A DNA stretch of 64,000 nt, from NCBI RefSeq assembly GCF_900067135.1, contig NZ_FJUR01000001.1, positions 610,501 through 674,500 on the forward strand. The letters are read 5' to 3'. The DNA is from Rhizobium sp. 9140. GTDB lineage: Bacteria; Pseudomonadota; Alphaproteobacteria; Rhizobiales; Rhizobiaceae. The notes below the pieces were generated by a model. The model saw only the letters and a list, made by a program, of their open reading frames with translations, searched no databases and was not told where the DNA came from. This document shows positions 18,974 through 28,500 of the stretch, in pieces; position 1 is the stretch's first letter, and each line of letters begins with the position of its first letter. The position numbers were made by a program, and so were the translations under genes.

Positions 18974-19560
18974 CCCCGGATCACCCGACCGGCGGCACCG
19001 GCGCCATGATCGTCGTCGTCGGCCCGAGCGGTGCCGGCAAGGACAGCGTCATCGACTATGCCATGGACCGGCTGAAGAGCACATCGGCCGAGGTCGAACT
19101 CGTCCGCCGCGTCATCACGCGCGCCCAGGATGCGGGCGGTGAGGATCATGAAGCTATCTCACCCGCGGAATTTCGGGCCTGTGCGGAACGGGGGGCATTC
19201 GCCGTGCATTGGGAGGCCCATGGGCTGCATTACGGCATCCCCGCCGCATGCCAGGCCAAGCTGGAAGAGGGACGTACGCTGATCGCCAATGGCAGCCGCG
19301 CCGTGCTTGACCGGTTCCGGGATGCCTTTCCACGCGTGGCGGTCGTCAATATCGTGGCGTCGCCCGAGGTCATCGCGGCACGGCTGATCGCCCGCGCCCG
19401 GGAAAGCGAAGCGGACATCCGCCAGCGCCTTGCCCGTCAGGTACCCGACATCGACGGCGATCCGCACCTGACCACCATCGACAATAGCGGCCCGCTGGAA
19501 GAGGCCGGCGAACGATTCGCGGCCTTCGTCCTGTTGCTGGCGAAAGCCGAAGCCAGCTAA
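18970..19560 (+). CDS. phnN: Ribose 1,5-bisphosphate phosphokinase
   Basis: A 196-residue P-loop kinase with guanylate-kinase-like fold. Walker A is VVVGPSGAGKDSVIDY (about residues 14-29), and EISPAEF/FAVHWEAHGLHYGIP follows the guanylate-kinase plan for substrate binding. PhnN converts ribose 1,5-bisphosphate to PRPP, linking phosphonate breakdown to nucleotide synthesis. It overlaps phnM by ATGA, giving a coupled DUF1045-phnM-phnN operon; a 10-bp hairpin lies just past the stop. Confidence 0.92.
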   Translation: MTPDHPTGGTGAMIVVVGPSGAGKDSVIDYAMDRLKSTSAEVELVRRVITRAQDAGGEDHEAISPAEFRACAERGAFAVHWEAHGLHYGIPAACQAKLEEGRTLIANGSRAVLDRFRDAFPRVAVVNIVASPEVIAARLIARARESEADIRQRLARQVPDIDGDPHLTTIDNSGPLEEAGERFAAFVLLLAKAEAS

Positions 19561-19563
19561 AGG

Positions 19564-19590
19564 CATGAGGGCGACATTGGCGCCCTCATG
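19564..19590. terminator. Hairpin between convergent phnN and amaB
   Basis: CATGAGGGCG and CGCCCTCATG form a perfect 10-bp stem with a 7-base loop between two convergent operons. No T-run on the plus side; on the minus strand CCTTTAG follows. Probable bidirectional terminator by position. Confidence 0.5.
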
Positions 19591-19599
19591 CGAATGCAC

Positions 19600-21135
19600 C
19601 TATTCGATATCGAACGAGACGCCCTGCGCCAGCGGCAGTGCCTTGGAGTAGTTCACCGTGTTCGTCGCCCGGCGCATATAGGCCTTCCAGGCGTCCGAGC
19701 CGGATTCGCGACCACCGCCGGTTTCCTTCTCGCCCCCGAACGCGCCGCCGATTTCGGCACCGGACGTGCCGATATTGACGTTGGCGATACCGCAATCCGA
19801 GCCATCGGCCGAGAGAAACCGCTCGGACTCCTGCAGGTCGCGGGTGAAGATCGATGAGGAGAGGCCAGCGGCCACGGCATTATGGGCTGCAATCGCCGCG
19901 TCGAAGTCGCTGTACTTCATAACATAGAGGATCGGCGCGAAGGTTTCCTCCAGCACAGGCCCGGCCTGCTCCGGCATCTCGACCAGCGCCGGCTTGACGT
20001 AATAGGCTCCGGCATGGCCGAGATCGACACGCTCGCCACCCGTCACGCTGCCGCCATGGGCCTTTGCCTCCTCAAGCGCTTTCTGCATGCCCTCATAAGC
20101 CGGCCGGTCGACCAGCGGGCCGACGAGAGCCGTGCTTTCGAGCGGATTGCCGACGGACACACTGCCATAGGCCTTCTTCAGCCGCGGCAGCAGCGCGTCA
20201 TAGACGCTTTCGTGGACGAACAGGCGGCGCAGCGTCGTGCAGCGCTGGCCGGCCGTGCCCATGGCACCGAAGGCGATGGCGCGCAACGCCATGTCGAGAT
20301 CCGCCGACGGGCAGACAATACCGCCATTGTTGCCGCCGAGCTCCAGAATGCCACGTGCGAAGCGCTTGGCAAGCCGGGGGCCAACATCGCGGCCCATGCG
20401 GGTGGAGCCCGTTGCCGAGACGAGCGGCACCTTGGGATGATCGACCAGAACCTCGCCGATCCCGCGATCACCGATGAGGACGCAGGACAGGCTGGACGGC
20501 GCATCCTCGCCGAAGCGCTTGATGGCCTTTTCGAGCACGGCCTGACAGGCCAGCGCCGTCAGCGGTGTCTTTTCCGAAGGCTTCCACACCACGGCATTGC
20601 CGCAGACGAAAGCGAGCGCGGCGTTCCAGGCCCAGACGGCGACCGGAAAGTTGAAAGCCGAGATGACGCCGATGACGCCGAGCGGGTGCCAGGTTTCCAT
20701 CATCCGGTGGCCGGGACGCTCGGTCGCGATGGTCAGGCCGTAGAGCTGGCGGGAAAGGCCAACGGCGAAGTCGCAGATGTCGATCATTTCCTGCACTTCG
20801 CCGAGACCTTCGGACGGGATCTTGCCGGCTTCGAGCGAGACGAGGCGCCCGAGATCGGCCTTGTGCGCGCGCAGCTCCTCGCCGAGCAGGCGGACGAGCT
20901 CGCCGCGGCGCGGCGCGGGGATCAGGCGCCAGGCCTTGAACGCCGCATGCGCGGCCTCGATGCGGGCTGCGGCCTCATCAGCCGAAATGGTCTTGAGACG
21001 TGCGATCTCCTGACCGGTCACCGGTGAGAAGGACGCCATATCGCCGCCGGTATAAGTAGATGGATCGACGCCGAGAAGGCCGAGAAGGCGGGCCGTCTCT
21101 GCGACGACGTCGAGCGGCTTTTGGGCGATGTTCAT
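19600..21135 (-). CDS. amaB: L-2-aminoadipate-6-semialdehyde / piperideine-6-carboxylate dehydrogenase (ALDH7 family)
   Basis: A 511-residue aldehyde dehydrogenase of the antiquitin (ALDH7) group. SAFNFPVAVWAWNAALA binds NAD, the general base is in LELGGNNGG, the catalytic Cys in GTAGQRCTTLRR, and EIGGAFGGEKETGGGRESGSD is the typical ALDH7 C-terminal end (partly quoted). ALDH7 enzymes oxidise 2-aminoadipate semialdehyde to 2-aminoadipate in lysine breakdown. AGGAG lies before the start. It follows the D-2-hydroxyglutarate dehydrogenase gene by 22 bases, and HglS is also in the operon, so all three act in one pathway towards 2-oxoglutarate. Confidence 0.93.
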   Translation of the reverse strand: MNIAQKPLDVVAETARLLGLLGVDPSTYTGGDMASFSPVTGQEIARLKTISADEAAARIEAAHAAFKAWRLIPAPRRGELVRLLGEELRAHKADLGRLVSLEAGKIPSEGLGEVQEMIDICDFAVGLSRQLYGLTIATERPGHRMMETWHPLGVIGVISAFNFPVAVWAWNAALAFVCGNAVVWKPSEKTPLTALACQAVLEKAIKRFGEDAPSSLSCVLIGDRGIGEVLVDHPKVPLVSATGSTRMGRDVGPRLAKRFARGILELGGNNGGIVCPSADLDMALRAIAFGAMGTAGQRCTTLRRLFVHESVYDALLPRLKKAYGSVSVGNPLESTALVGPLVDRPAYEGMQKALEEAKAHGGSVTGGERVDLGHAGAYYVKPALVEMPEQAGPVLEETFAPILYVMKYSDFDAAIAAHNAVAAGLSSSIFTRDLQESERFLSADGSDCGIANVNIGTSGAEIGGAFGGEKETGGGRESGSDAWKAYMRRATNTVNYSKALPLAQGVSFDIE

Positions 21136-21157
21136 GATGTTAACTCCTGAAAGGGGA

Positions 21158-22594
21158 TCAGCCGAAGCGGACGGTTCCGAGCCCGCCGGGCGAAGTAAGG
21201 GTGAGCAGGCCGCAGGCCATGTCCCTGATCTTCTGCGGCGTATAGAGATCGTAATAATGCTGGTTCTTGCGGCCGATGGCGTGTTCGGCGCTGAAGCTGC
21301 CGGCGAAATCCTCGACCGTCACAGCATAGACCCAGTCGCGCAGGCCCGTTTCCAGAGAACCATCGGCAAGCCCCTTAGCATCGCGCGGGAAGACGATGTT
21401 GAGATGCACGCCGCCATCGCCGATATGGCCGAAATCGCAGATCCGCGCCTGCGGAAAGCGCTCAGGCATATCCCGCTTCATCCGCTCGCAGAACGCCATG
21501 ATATCGCCGCGACGAAACGCGACATCGAAGGCGATGAGCCGGCCGGACTGCTTGACGCCCTCCGACAGGGCGTGCCGCAACGCCCACATCTCGTGGGCCG
21601 GGCCGATGAAGGCGTCGGCAAGCGGCGCCGCTTCGGTCTCGAAGATCTCGGCCAGCACGGATTCGAGCATGTCGCCGAGCGGCTCCTCGCTTTCGCGAGA
21701 CTGCCACGTCCGACTGACCTCGGCCAGAATCACATAGTCAGGGATCTCGCCGTTCTGGAACGGGTTGCGGAGCGAAGGCACATGATCGAGCGCGGCCGCG
21801 ATGGCGTTGCGCGACATGCCTTCGAAGGCCGACAGAGTCGTGCCGAGCCGTTCTTCCATCAGCCGCAACAGCGGCATCACCGCTTCAGGCCCCGCCGGCA
21901 CCAGATAGGCGGTGGCGGTCTGCAGCGGCAGGCGTTCCAGATTGAGCACGCAGCGGGTGACGACGCCGAAGGCGCCGGAGGTGCCGATGAAAAGCTGCTT
22001 CCAATCGACGCCGGTATTGTTCTTGCGCAGCGCCTGCCCGAATTCGAGGATCGTCCCCTCGGCATCGGCCAAGACAACCGTCAGCCCGAGCACGTTGCGC
22101 CGGACATCGCCATATTTCAGAAAACGGGACCCGCCGGTGTTGGTGGCGATCATGCCGCCAAGGCGCGGATCGGCCCCGAGATCGATCGGAAAGAACAGGC
22201 CGGAGGCCTCCAGCCGCCGGTTGACGTCCGACAGGAGCAAGCCGGCATCGGCCTCCAGCGAGCGGTTATCGGCATCGAGCGCGAAATGGCCGGTCATCCG
22301 GTCGAGGCTGAGCACCACCTGCCCGCCCGCCGCATCCGGCGTCGAGCCGGAGACGAGCCCGGTATTCCCCGATTGCGGCACGACCGCCAGGCCATGGTGC
22401 ACGCAGTAGGAGAGCACGGCGGAGACCTCCTGCGTGGTCTGCGGCCGCACGACAGCCAGCGCCCGGCCGGCATCATAGCGCGCACCCGTCTCGTAGGCCG
22501 CCATGTCGCCAGCGTCGGACACGAAGCCGCGCTCGCCCACCAGCGCCGTCAGTGCGCGTGCATGCTCTTCTCCGATCACGACACGAAGGGTCAT
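21158..22594 (-). CDS. FAD-binding oxidoreductase, D-2-hydroxyglutarate dehydrogenase-like
   Basis: A 478-residue FAD-linked oxidase. The N-terminal FAD-binding domain has VVPQSGNTGLVSGSTPD and the conserved GGMIATNTGGSRFLKYGDVR; the C-terminal cap domain includes GHIGDGGVHLNI, which carries the metal-binding His typical of the D-lactate/D-2-hydroxyglutarate dehydrogenase family. Its position directly after HglS, which produces D-2-hydroxyglutarate, favours that substrate over lactate or glycolate, giving 2-oxoglutarate. The start overlaps the HglS stop by four bases (ATGA), so translation is coupled. Confidence 0.87.
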   Translation of the reverse strand: MTLRVVIGEEHARALTALVGERGFVSDAGDMAAYETGARYDAGRALAVVRPQTTQEVSAVLSYCVHHGLAVVPQSGNTGLVSGSTPDAAGGQVVLSLDRMTGHFALDADNRSLEADAGLLLSDVNRRLEASGLFFPIDLGADPRLGGMIATNTGGSRFLKYGDVRRNVLGLTVVLADAEGTILEFGQALRKNNTGVDWKQLFIGTSGAFGVVTRCVLNLERLPLQTATAYLVPAGPEAVMPLLRLMEERLGTTLSAFEGMSRNAIAAALDHVPSLRNPFQNGEIPDYVILAEVSRTWQSRESEEPLGDMLESVLAEIFETEAAPLADAFIGPAHEMWALRHALSEGVKQSGRLIAFDVAFRRGDIMAFCERMKRDMPERFPQARICDFGHIGDGGVHLNIVFPRDAKGLADGSLETGLRDWVYAVTVEDFAGSFSAEHAIGRKNQHYYDLYTPQKIRDMACGLLTLTSPGGLGTVRFG

Positions 22595-24000
22595 TCAGCT
22601 GCCTCTGCGCGCGATGTCTCCTGTGCCGACGGACCGAACAGGCAGGCCGCGATCGAGGCCGCCTCGATTTCTGCGTAGTGGTCGAATTCATTGAGCACGG
22701 CCTGTCCGAGATCGGCCTCGAACTGCTGCTGGCTGGGGCTGGCGGAGAAATCCTGCGCGGCGGCATCGCCAAGGTTCGACTGGAAGATACCGGCCGCGCT
22801 GACGGGAAGGAAATCCTCGTAGACAATGGGGTCGAACCGCACGCGCCCCTCACGCAGGAGCGTCTCGAGATCGCCCGCAATCTCGGAACCACGGCCCGCA
22901 TCCGTCAGGCTGTAGGTGAAATAGCCGAGCCCCTCGGCACGGATACCCTCCCAGCTGTCCGGAAAGTCCTTGAACGCATCCGCCAGCGCCTGCTCATAGG
23001 CCGCGGCATTGGAACCGTCGGCGGCGGGGCGGACATGTTTGCGCGACCGGTCGAGAAGGGCGTCGTAAAGCGCCCGGCCTTTCGGGGTCAGCGCGATGCC
23101 GCGCTGCTCGATCTCCCCGAAGCGGGCCGTATGGGAACCGGCAACCCAGGCGCCGTCTTCGTCCTTGAAGGATACGGGCTCGTCCAGCGCCTTGAACGAG
23201 GTCTGGCGCAAAAGGATCGGGCAGGCCCGCGTCGGTGGGCCTTCGATGACGGCCTTGGGCGCAATGCCCTTTTCCGGCATGCGCATCTGCACCGCATCAA
23301 TATCGAGCGTGCGCGGCGTCAGGTGATTGATATGCGGACCCTTGAAGGAAACGACGTCGGCGATCAGGCGATGCGCGTCGTGCAGCCGCTTGTAGAGACC
23401 GGCATCCACGATGGCCTTGTCGTGCCAGCGGAACGTCTCCAGCACCGCCTCGACGAAGGCAGCGGCGTCCTCGGCATCGAGGCCACCTTCGGCCTCCGCT
23501 TTTTCGGTGAGCGCGACGGCGCGGGGCGTGAAGATCGCGCGCGTCGCCAGCACGCGCTCGGCTTCCGCCCGCAGATCCGCATCGTCGATCAGGTCGAGAC
23601 GCAGCAGCGACGTGAAGACACGGAAGGGGTTGCGGCTGAGGGCTGCCGCACCAACGGGGCGAAACGCCGTGGAATGGACCGGCACGCCCGCCGTGCTGAG
23701 ATCGTAATAGCCGACCGGAAACATGCCCATGACCGCGAAGACACGGCGCATCATCGACAATTCCGCAGGCGTGCCGAGCCGGATCGCGCCGTGCCGCTCT
23801 TCGGAAATCCGCTCCAGCGCATCGGTGTCGGCCAGCCGCTCGGCAAGCACGGGCTGCGCGGCGAGCACCTGCGCATTCACCTCGGCCACGAGATCCATCA
23901 GCGTGCCATAGGCCGGCACTTCCGCCCGGTACATGGCCGACATGGCGGCGGAAAAGGCGGAACGGATATCGTCGGTTTGAACGAAGGTCTTCTCGGTCAC
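22591..24000 (-). CDS. hglS: 2-oxoadipate dioxygenase/decarboxylase (HglS, DUF1338)
   Basis: A 469-residue protein of the DUF1338/YdcJ family, now known as the iron(II) enzyme HglS that turns 2-oxoadipate into D-2-hydroxyglutarate in bacterial lysine catabolism. EERHGAIRLG places His70 and Arg74 at the positions expected of the active site. GPHINHLTPR gives His226, and FGEIEQRG gives Glu296 as the likely third iron ligand. It is the first gene of the operon hglS-D2HGDH-amaB, transcribed away from a LysR regulator across a shared operator region. The aminotransferase making 2-oxoadipate is not in the window. Confidence 0.93.
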   Translation of the reverse strand: MTEKTFVQTDDIRSAFSAAMSAMYRAEVPAYGTLMDLVAEVNAQVLAAQPVLAERLADTDALERISEERHGAIRLGTPAELSMMRRVFAVMGMFPVGYYDLSTAGVPVHSTAFRPVGAAALSRNPFRVFTSLLRLDLIDDADLRAEAERVLATRAIFTPRAVALTEKAEAEGGLDAEDAAAFVEAVLETFRWHDKAIVDAGLYKRLHDAHRLIADVVSFKGPHINHLTPRTLDIDAVQMRMPEKGIAPKAVIEGPPTRACPILLRQTSFKALDEPVSFKDEDGAWVAGSHTARFGEIEQRGIALTPKGRALYDALLDRSRKHVRPAADGSNAAAYEQALADAFKDFPDSWEGIRAEGLGYFTYSLTDAGRGSEIAGDLETLLREGRVRFDPIVYEDFLPVSAAGIFQSNLGDAAAQDFSASPSQQQFEADLGQAVLNEFDHYAEIEAASIAACLFGPSAQETSRAEAAE

Positions 24001-24047
24001 GGCGGCTTGCCTCGCGATATGGCGTCACGATAGGATGTGTCGCGCTG

Positions 24048-24068
24048 ATCATTCTGGTTTCGTATGAT
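24048..24068. promoter_or_regulatory. LysR-type operator ATCAT-N11-ATGAT between hglS and the LysR gene
   Basis: A perfect 5+5 inverted repeat with an 11-base spacer, containing the T-N11-A core of LysR-regulator binding sites, lies in the 126-base gap between the divergent hglS and LysR genes. It is well placed for autoregulation and for activating the lysine-catabolic operon. Confidence 0.65.
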
Positions 24069-24126
24069 ACTACCCCGAAATGCGCTTTGATTGCGACTGT
24101 TTTGACTATGGTCATGCGGGGTTGGA

Positions 24127-25020
24127 ATGAAGTTGAGCCGAAGACTGGTGCCCGACATTGCCACGCTACAGGCGTTCGAATGCGCCGCGCGTCATGGCAG
24201 CTTCACCCAGGCCGCAGCGGAACTGAACCTGACCCAGAGCGCCGTCAGCCGCCAGATCAAAGACCTGGAAGGCCAGCTCGGCGTGCTCCTGTTCGAGCGG
24301 ATCCGCCAGCGCGTCATCCTGTCGGATGCAGGCCAAAAATTCCTGCCGGAAGTGCGTCGCCTGCTGCGCCAGTCGGAAGAGCTGATGGTGCGGGCCATGG
24401 GCGCCGCCCGCTCGGACAATGCCCTGTCGATCGCGACGCTGCCGACCTTCGGCAGCCGCTGGCTGACGCCTCGCCTTTCCGACTTCCTTCGCCTCCACCC
24501 CGATACCATCCTCAACATCGCCGCCCGGTCGCAGCCGTTCGACTTCGGCGAGGAAAATTTCGATGTCGCGATCCATTACGGCCAGCCGGTCTGGGCGCAT
24601 GCGACCTGCGACTATCTTTGCAGCGAGGTCATCGTGCCCGTGGCCAGCGCAGCCCTTCTGGCGCGCCACCCTGCCCCCGAGCCGGTCAGCCTCGACGGCG
24701 CGCCGTTGCTGCACCTCGCAACCCGGCCGAAGATGTGGGCGGAATGGTTCGAGGCGAACAGCACGACGGCCGGCAGCGCCTATCGCGGCAGCCGGTTCGA
24801 CCAGTTCGCCATGGTGATCGAGGCAGCTATCGCCGGCCTCGGCTTTGCCCTCCTGCCGCGCTATCTCATCGAGCACGAGCTTGAAATCGGCCGCTTGGTC
24901 GTGGTGTTCGACCGGCCGATGAAGACCGAGAACAGCTATTACCTCGTGGTTCCCGAGGGAAAGATGGAGAACCGGGCAGGCCTTGCCTTCCGGGACTGGA
25001 TCATGGGTCAGGTGACATGA
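24127..25020 (+). CDS. LysR-family transcriptional regulator (GcvA-like), likely of the hglS operon
   Basis: A 297-residue LysR regulator. The N-terminal helix-turn-helix (about 13-72) reads LQAFECAARHGSFTQAAAEL, then NLTQSAVSRQIKDLEGQLG and LFERIRQRVILSDAG. The C-terminal effector domain shows the WLTPRLSDF and AIHYGQPVW elements of the GcvA/TrpI subgroup. It is divergent from hglS, with an ATCAT-N11-ATGAT site between them, the usual layout for a LysR protein controlling its neighbour. The effector may be 2-oxoadipate or 2-aminoadipate, which is inference. The start at 24127 gives a typical length; TGGA lies just before it. Confidence 0.92.
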   Translation: MKLSRRLVPDIATLQAFECAARHGSFTQAAAELNLTQSAVSRQIKDLEGQLGVLLFERIRQRVILSDAGQKFLPEVRRLLRQSEELMVRAMGAARSDNALSIATLPTFGSRWLTPRLSDFLRLHPDTILNIAARSQPFDFGEENFDVAIHYGQPVWAHATCDYLCSEVIVPVASAALLARHPAPEPVSLDGAPLLHLATRPKMWAEWFEANSTTAGSAYRGSRFDQFAMVIEAAIAGLGFALLPRYLIEHELEIGRLVVVFDRPMKTENSYYLVVPEGKMENRAGLAFRDWIMGQVT

Positions 25021-25523
25021 CGACAGAGCTTGAAGCCTTCACGTTCAAGACACAGCTTACGGAACAAAAGGCAGCAAGCCGCGTTTCCGTGGGGAGAGAA
25101 GTGCCATGCTTTCGCTTTGAGCCCGGGAGGTGGCGGCCATCGAATGTCATCCGAAAAGATCTGTGACGACGCTCTGCCTTCTCGCGCTTTCCACGCTGTG
25201 TCTGGCCGCGCCGAGGCTGCGCTTTGCCTTGCAAGCACACCGGCATCCCGCTAGACAATAAAGCCTTTATTTTAGATGCCTCACATCCGATCGGCAATCG
25301 CGCTTGTCGGCGATCGGGATGGTGCTTTTCCGCACCCTCTCACGGATCGGCTGCCGCGATGCTGGCGGGGTCCCTCAGCCGGGCTTTCCCGGTCGCGGTC
25401 CCCTGCAAACGATGCCGGTGCCGTGAAAGCGCCCGATTGAGAGGCCACGCCTCACGCCGACCGACTGCGCGCCGTGCAGTCGCCTTACCTCTTAACCCAA
25501 CGGTTGGATCCAGAACCCGCTCC
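25021..25523. other. Long gene-free leader upstream of ndvB
   Basis: About 500 bases without a supportable gene. Short frames on both strands have no family motifs. An AT-rich patch AATAAAGCCTTTATT (near 25257-25271) is a small dyad and may mark a promoter. CCGGGCTTTCCCGG near 25379 is another dyad. No clear Shine-Dalgarno precedes the ndvB ATG. Confidence 0.45.
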
Positions 25524-28500
25524 ATGGCCCTGCAAGAAACACACACGACCTCGCCGCGCGGAGCCCAGCCCGCCCTCCTCGACACCAACGACTCGATCCG
25601 TTCGACCTATTTCACGAACGAGGAACTTCGGGCCGCAGGTGCCGCACTGGCACGAGACGGTGCGACGACCCTGCCGAGCTTTCTCCCGTTCGAGTTCCAG
25701 CAGCGTCACCGAGAGAACGAAGGCGAGATCTTCCGGGTCTATAGGATCACGGCCGCCGACGTGGAAGCCGGCGCCACCATCACGCCGGCGGCGGAATGGC
25801 TGCTTGACAACCATTACGTCGTGGAAGAAGCGATCCAGGAGGTCCGGCGCGACTTCCCCCGGAAATTTTACCGACAGCTGCCCACGATTCCGGTCGCCGG
25901 TACGTCCATTCCGCGCACCATGGCGCTGGCCTGGCTCTACACGGCCCACACCCACTCCACCGTATCGCGCGAAAGCCTGACCGCCATGGTCGAGGGCTTC
26001 CATGAGCATGCCACCTTCAAGATCGGCGAGCTCTGGGCGCTTCCCTCTATCCTGCGCTTCATTCTTATCGAAAACCTGCGCCGCATTGCCATCCGCGTCG
26101 AGCGCTCGCGCGCCATGCGCCACAAGGCGAACGATGTGGCCGACCAGATCGTCCGCCTGAGCGATCCGGAAAAGGCGGCGACGCTGCTCACGGATTACGA
26201 AGGTCTGGCAGCCGACAACTCTTTCGTTGCCCAGCTTCTCTACCGCCTGCGCGACGGCTCCCAGAGCGGCCGCGTCGTCATCGGCTGGCTCGAGGAACAG
26301 TTGGAAAAGCGCGGCAGCGATGTCGAAGAGGCCCTAGTCGCCGAGCAGAACCGCCTGTCATCCGGCAATGCGACGATGAGCAACATTATCCGCTCACTGC
26401 GCGAAATCGACGACAATGACTGGGCCGTCTGGTTCGAAAGCGTCAGCAAGCTCGACGCCGAACTGCGCGAGCACTCCGATTACATGGCGCTCGATTTCGG
26501 CTCCCGCAACAAGTACCGTACGACGATCGAACGCCTTGCCAAGCGCTCCGGCCTGACCGAGCTGGATGTCACCCAGCGCGCCATCGCCATGGCAGCCGAG
26601 GGGCAGAATGTCGTGCCGATACGGCCGGCAGCCGACGAGACGTCGGTTGAGACCGGCACCGCGCCTGTGATCGAGGACGATATCCAGATTCACGCGACAA
26701 ATGTCGGCGATTTCCTGGTTGGAAACCAGACCGACGCTTTCGAGGAGGCCATCGGCTACAGACCGACACCCGTTCAGTCGGTGGTGCGCACGGCGCGCCG
26801 CATGGGCTGGCTCGCCATCGCTCTGCCAAACCTCATCCTGACGATCCTCGCGATCGTGCTGGTCTATGACTTCATCAGCCCCATGGACATGCCGACAGGC
26901 GCCAAGCTCATCATCCTGCTGCTCTTCGCCCTGCCCGCCTCCGAGGGAGCCGCCGGTCTCTTCAACACGGTCGTGACCTTCTTCCTCACGCCGTCACGGC
27001 TCGTCGGATACGAATTTCTCTCCGGCGTTCCCGAAGATGCGCGCACGCTGGTCGTCGTTCCCTGCCTGATCTCCAAGCGCGATCACGTGGACGAACTCGT
27101 CCGCAACATCGAGGTCCACTACCTCGCGAACCCCAAGGGCGAGATCTATTTCGCGCTGGTCAGCGACTGGGCCGACAGCCAGACCGAGGAAACCGCCGCC
27201 GACCTCGACGTCCTGGAATATGCCAAGGGCGAGATCGCGACGCTGTCCAAGCGCTATGCCCATGATGGCCGCACCCGCTTTTATCTTCTGCACCGCCGCC
27301 GCCTCTACAATGAGGGCGAAGGCGCGTGGATGGGCTGGGAGCGTAAGCGTGGCAAGCTGCACGAGCTGAACCTGCTGCTGCGCGGCGACCGCGACACGAC
27401 CTTCATATCCGGCGCCGACAAGGTGCCCGAGAACGTCCAGTATGTCATGACGCTCGACAGCGACACGCGCCTGATGCGCGATGCCGTTACCAAGCTCGTC
27501 GGCAAGATGTATCACCCGATCAACCGACCGGTCATCGACGTCAAGAACCAGAAGATCCTGTCGGGCTATTCGATCCTTCAGCCGCGCGTCACCCCGTCGC
27601 TGACGACCGGCAGCGAAGCCTCGTCCTTCCAGCGCATCTTCTCGGCCAATCGCGGCATCGACCCCTACGTCTTCACGGTGTCCGACGTCTATCAGGACAT
27701 CGTTTCGGAAGGCACGTTCACCGGCAAGGGCCTCTATCATGTCGACGCCTTTGAAGCGGCGATCAAGGGCCGCATCGACGAGAACGCGGTTCTCAGCCAC
27801 GACCTTCTCGAAGGATCCTTCGCACGCTGCGCTCTGGTGACCGACGTCGAGCTCGTCGAGGATTTCCCGATCCGCTACGAGGTCGAGACCTCGCGCCAGC
27901 ATCGCTGGGCGCGTGGCGACTGGCAGCTCCTTCCCTACATCTTCAATCCGTCGAACGGGCTTTCCATGCTCGGCCGCTGGAAGATGTACGACAATCTGCG
28001 TCGCTCGTTGATCCCCGTCGCCTGGCTCATCGCCTCCGTGCTCGGCTGGTACTACATGGAGCCGACGCAGGCGCTGATCTGGCAGGTCGTGCTGATCTTC
28101 TCGCTCTTCGTGGCGCCCACTCTCTCGCTCATCTCCGGCCTGATGCCGCGCCGCAACGACATCGTTGCCCGGGCGCATTTCCATGCCGTCCTCTCCGAGA
28201 TCAGCGCCGCCAATGCTCAGGTGGCGCTGCGTATCGTCTTCATCGCCCATTCCGCAGGCATGATGCTGGATGCGATCGTGCGGGCCGTCTACCGCACCTT
28301 CGTCAGCGGCAAGCTGATGCTCGAATGGCGCACGGCCGCCCAGGTCCAGAGCGGCGCCACCGGCACCGTGCTCGACTACTACCGCACCATGTGGATCGCC
28401 CCCGTCATCGCCGCGGTATCGCTCGGACTGGCGGCCGTCTCCGCCACCGGCCTGCCCTTCATCGGCATTCCCTTCGCCGTCCTCTGGGCACTGTCCCCGG

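Noticed and set aside
25001..25297. 98-codon minus-strand frame upstream of ndvB
   Set aside because: No motif or ribosome-binding site, and it overlaps the end of the LysR gene.
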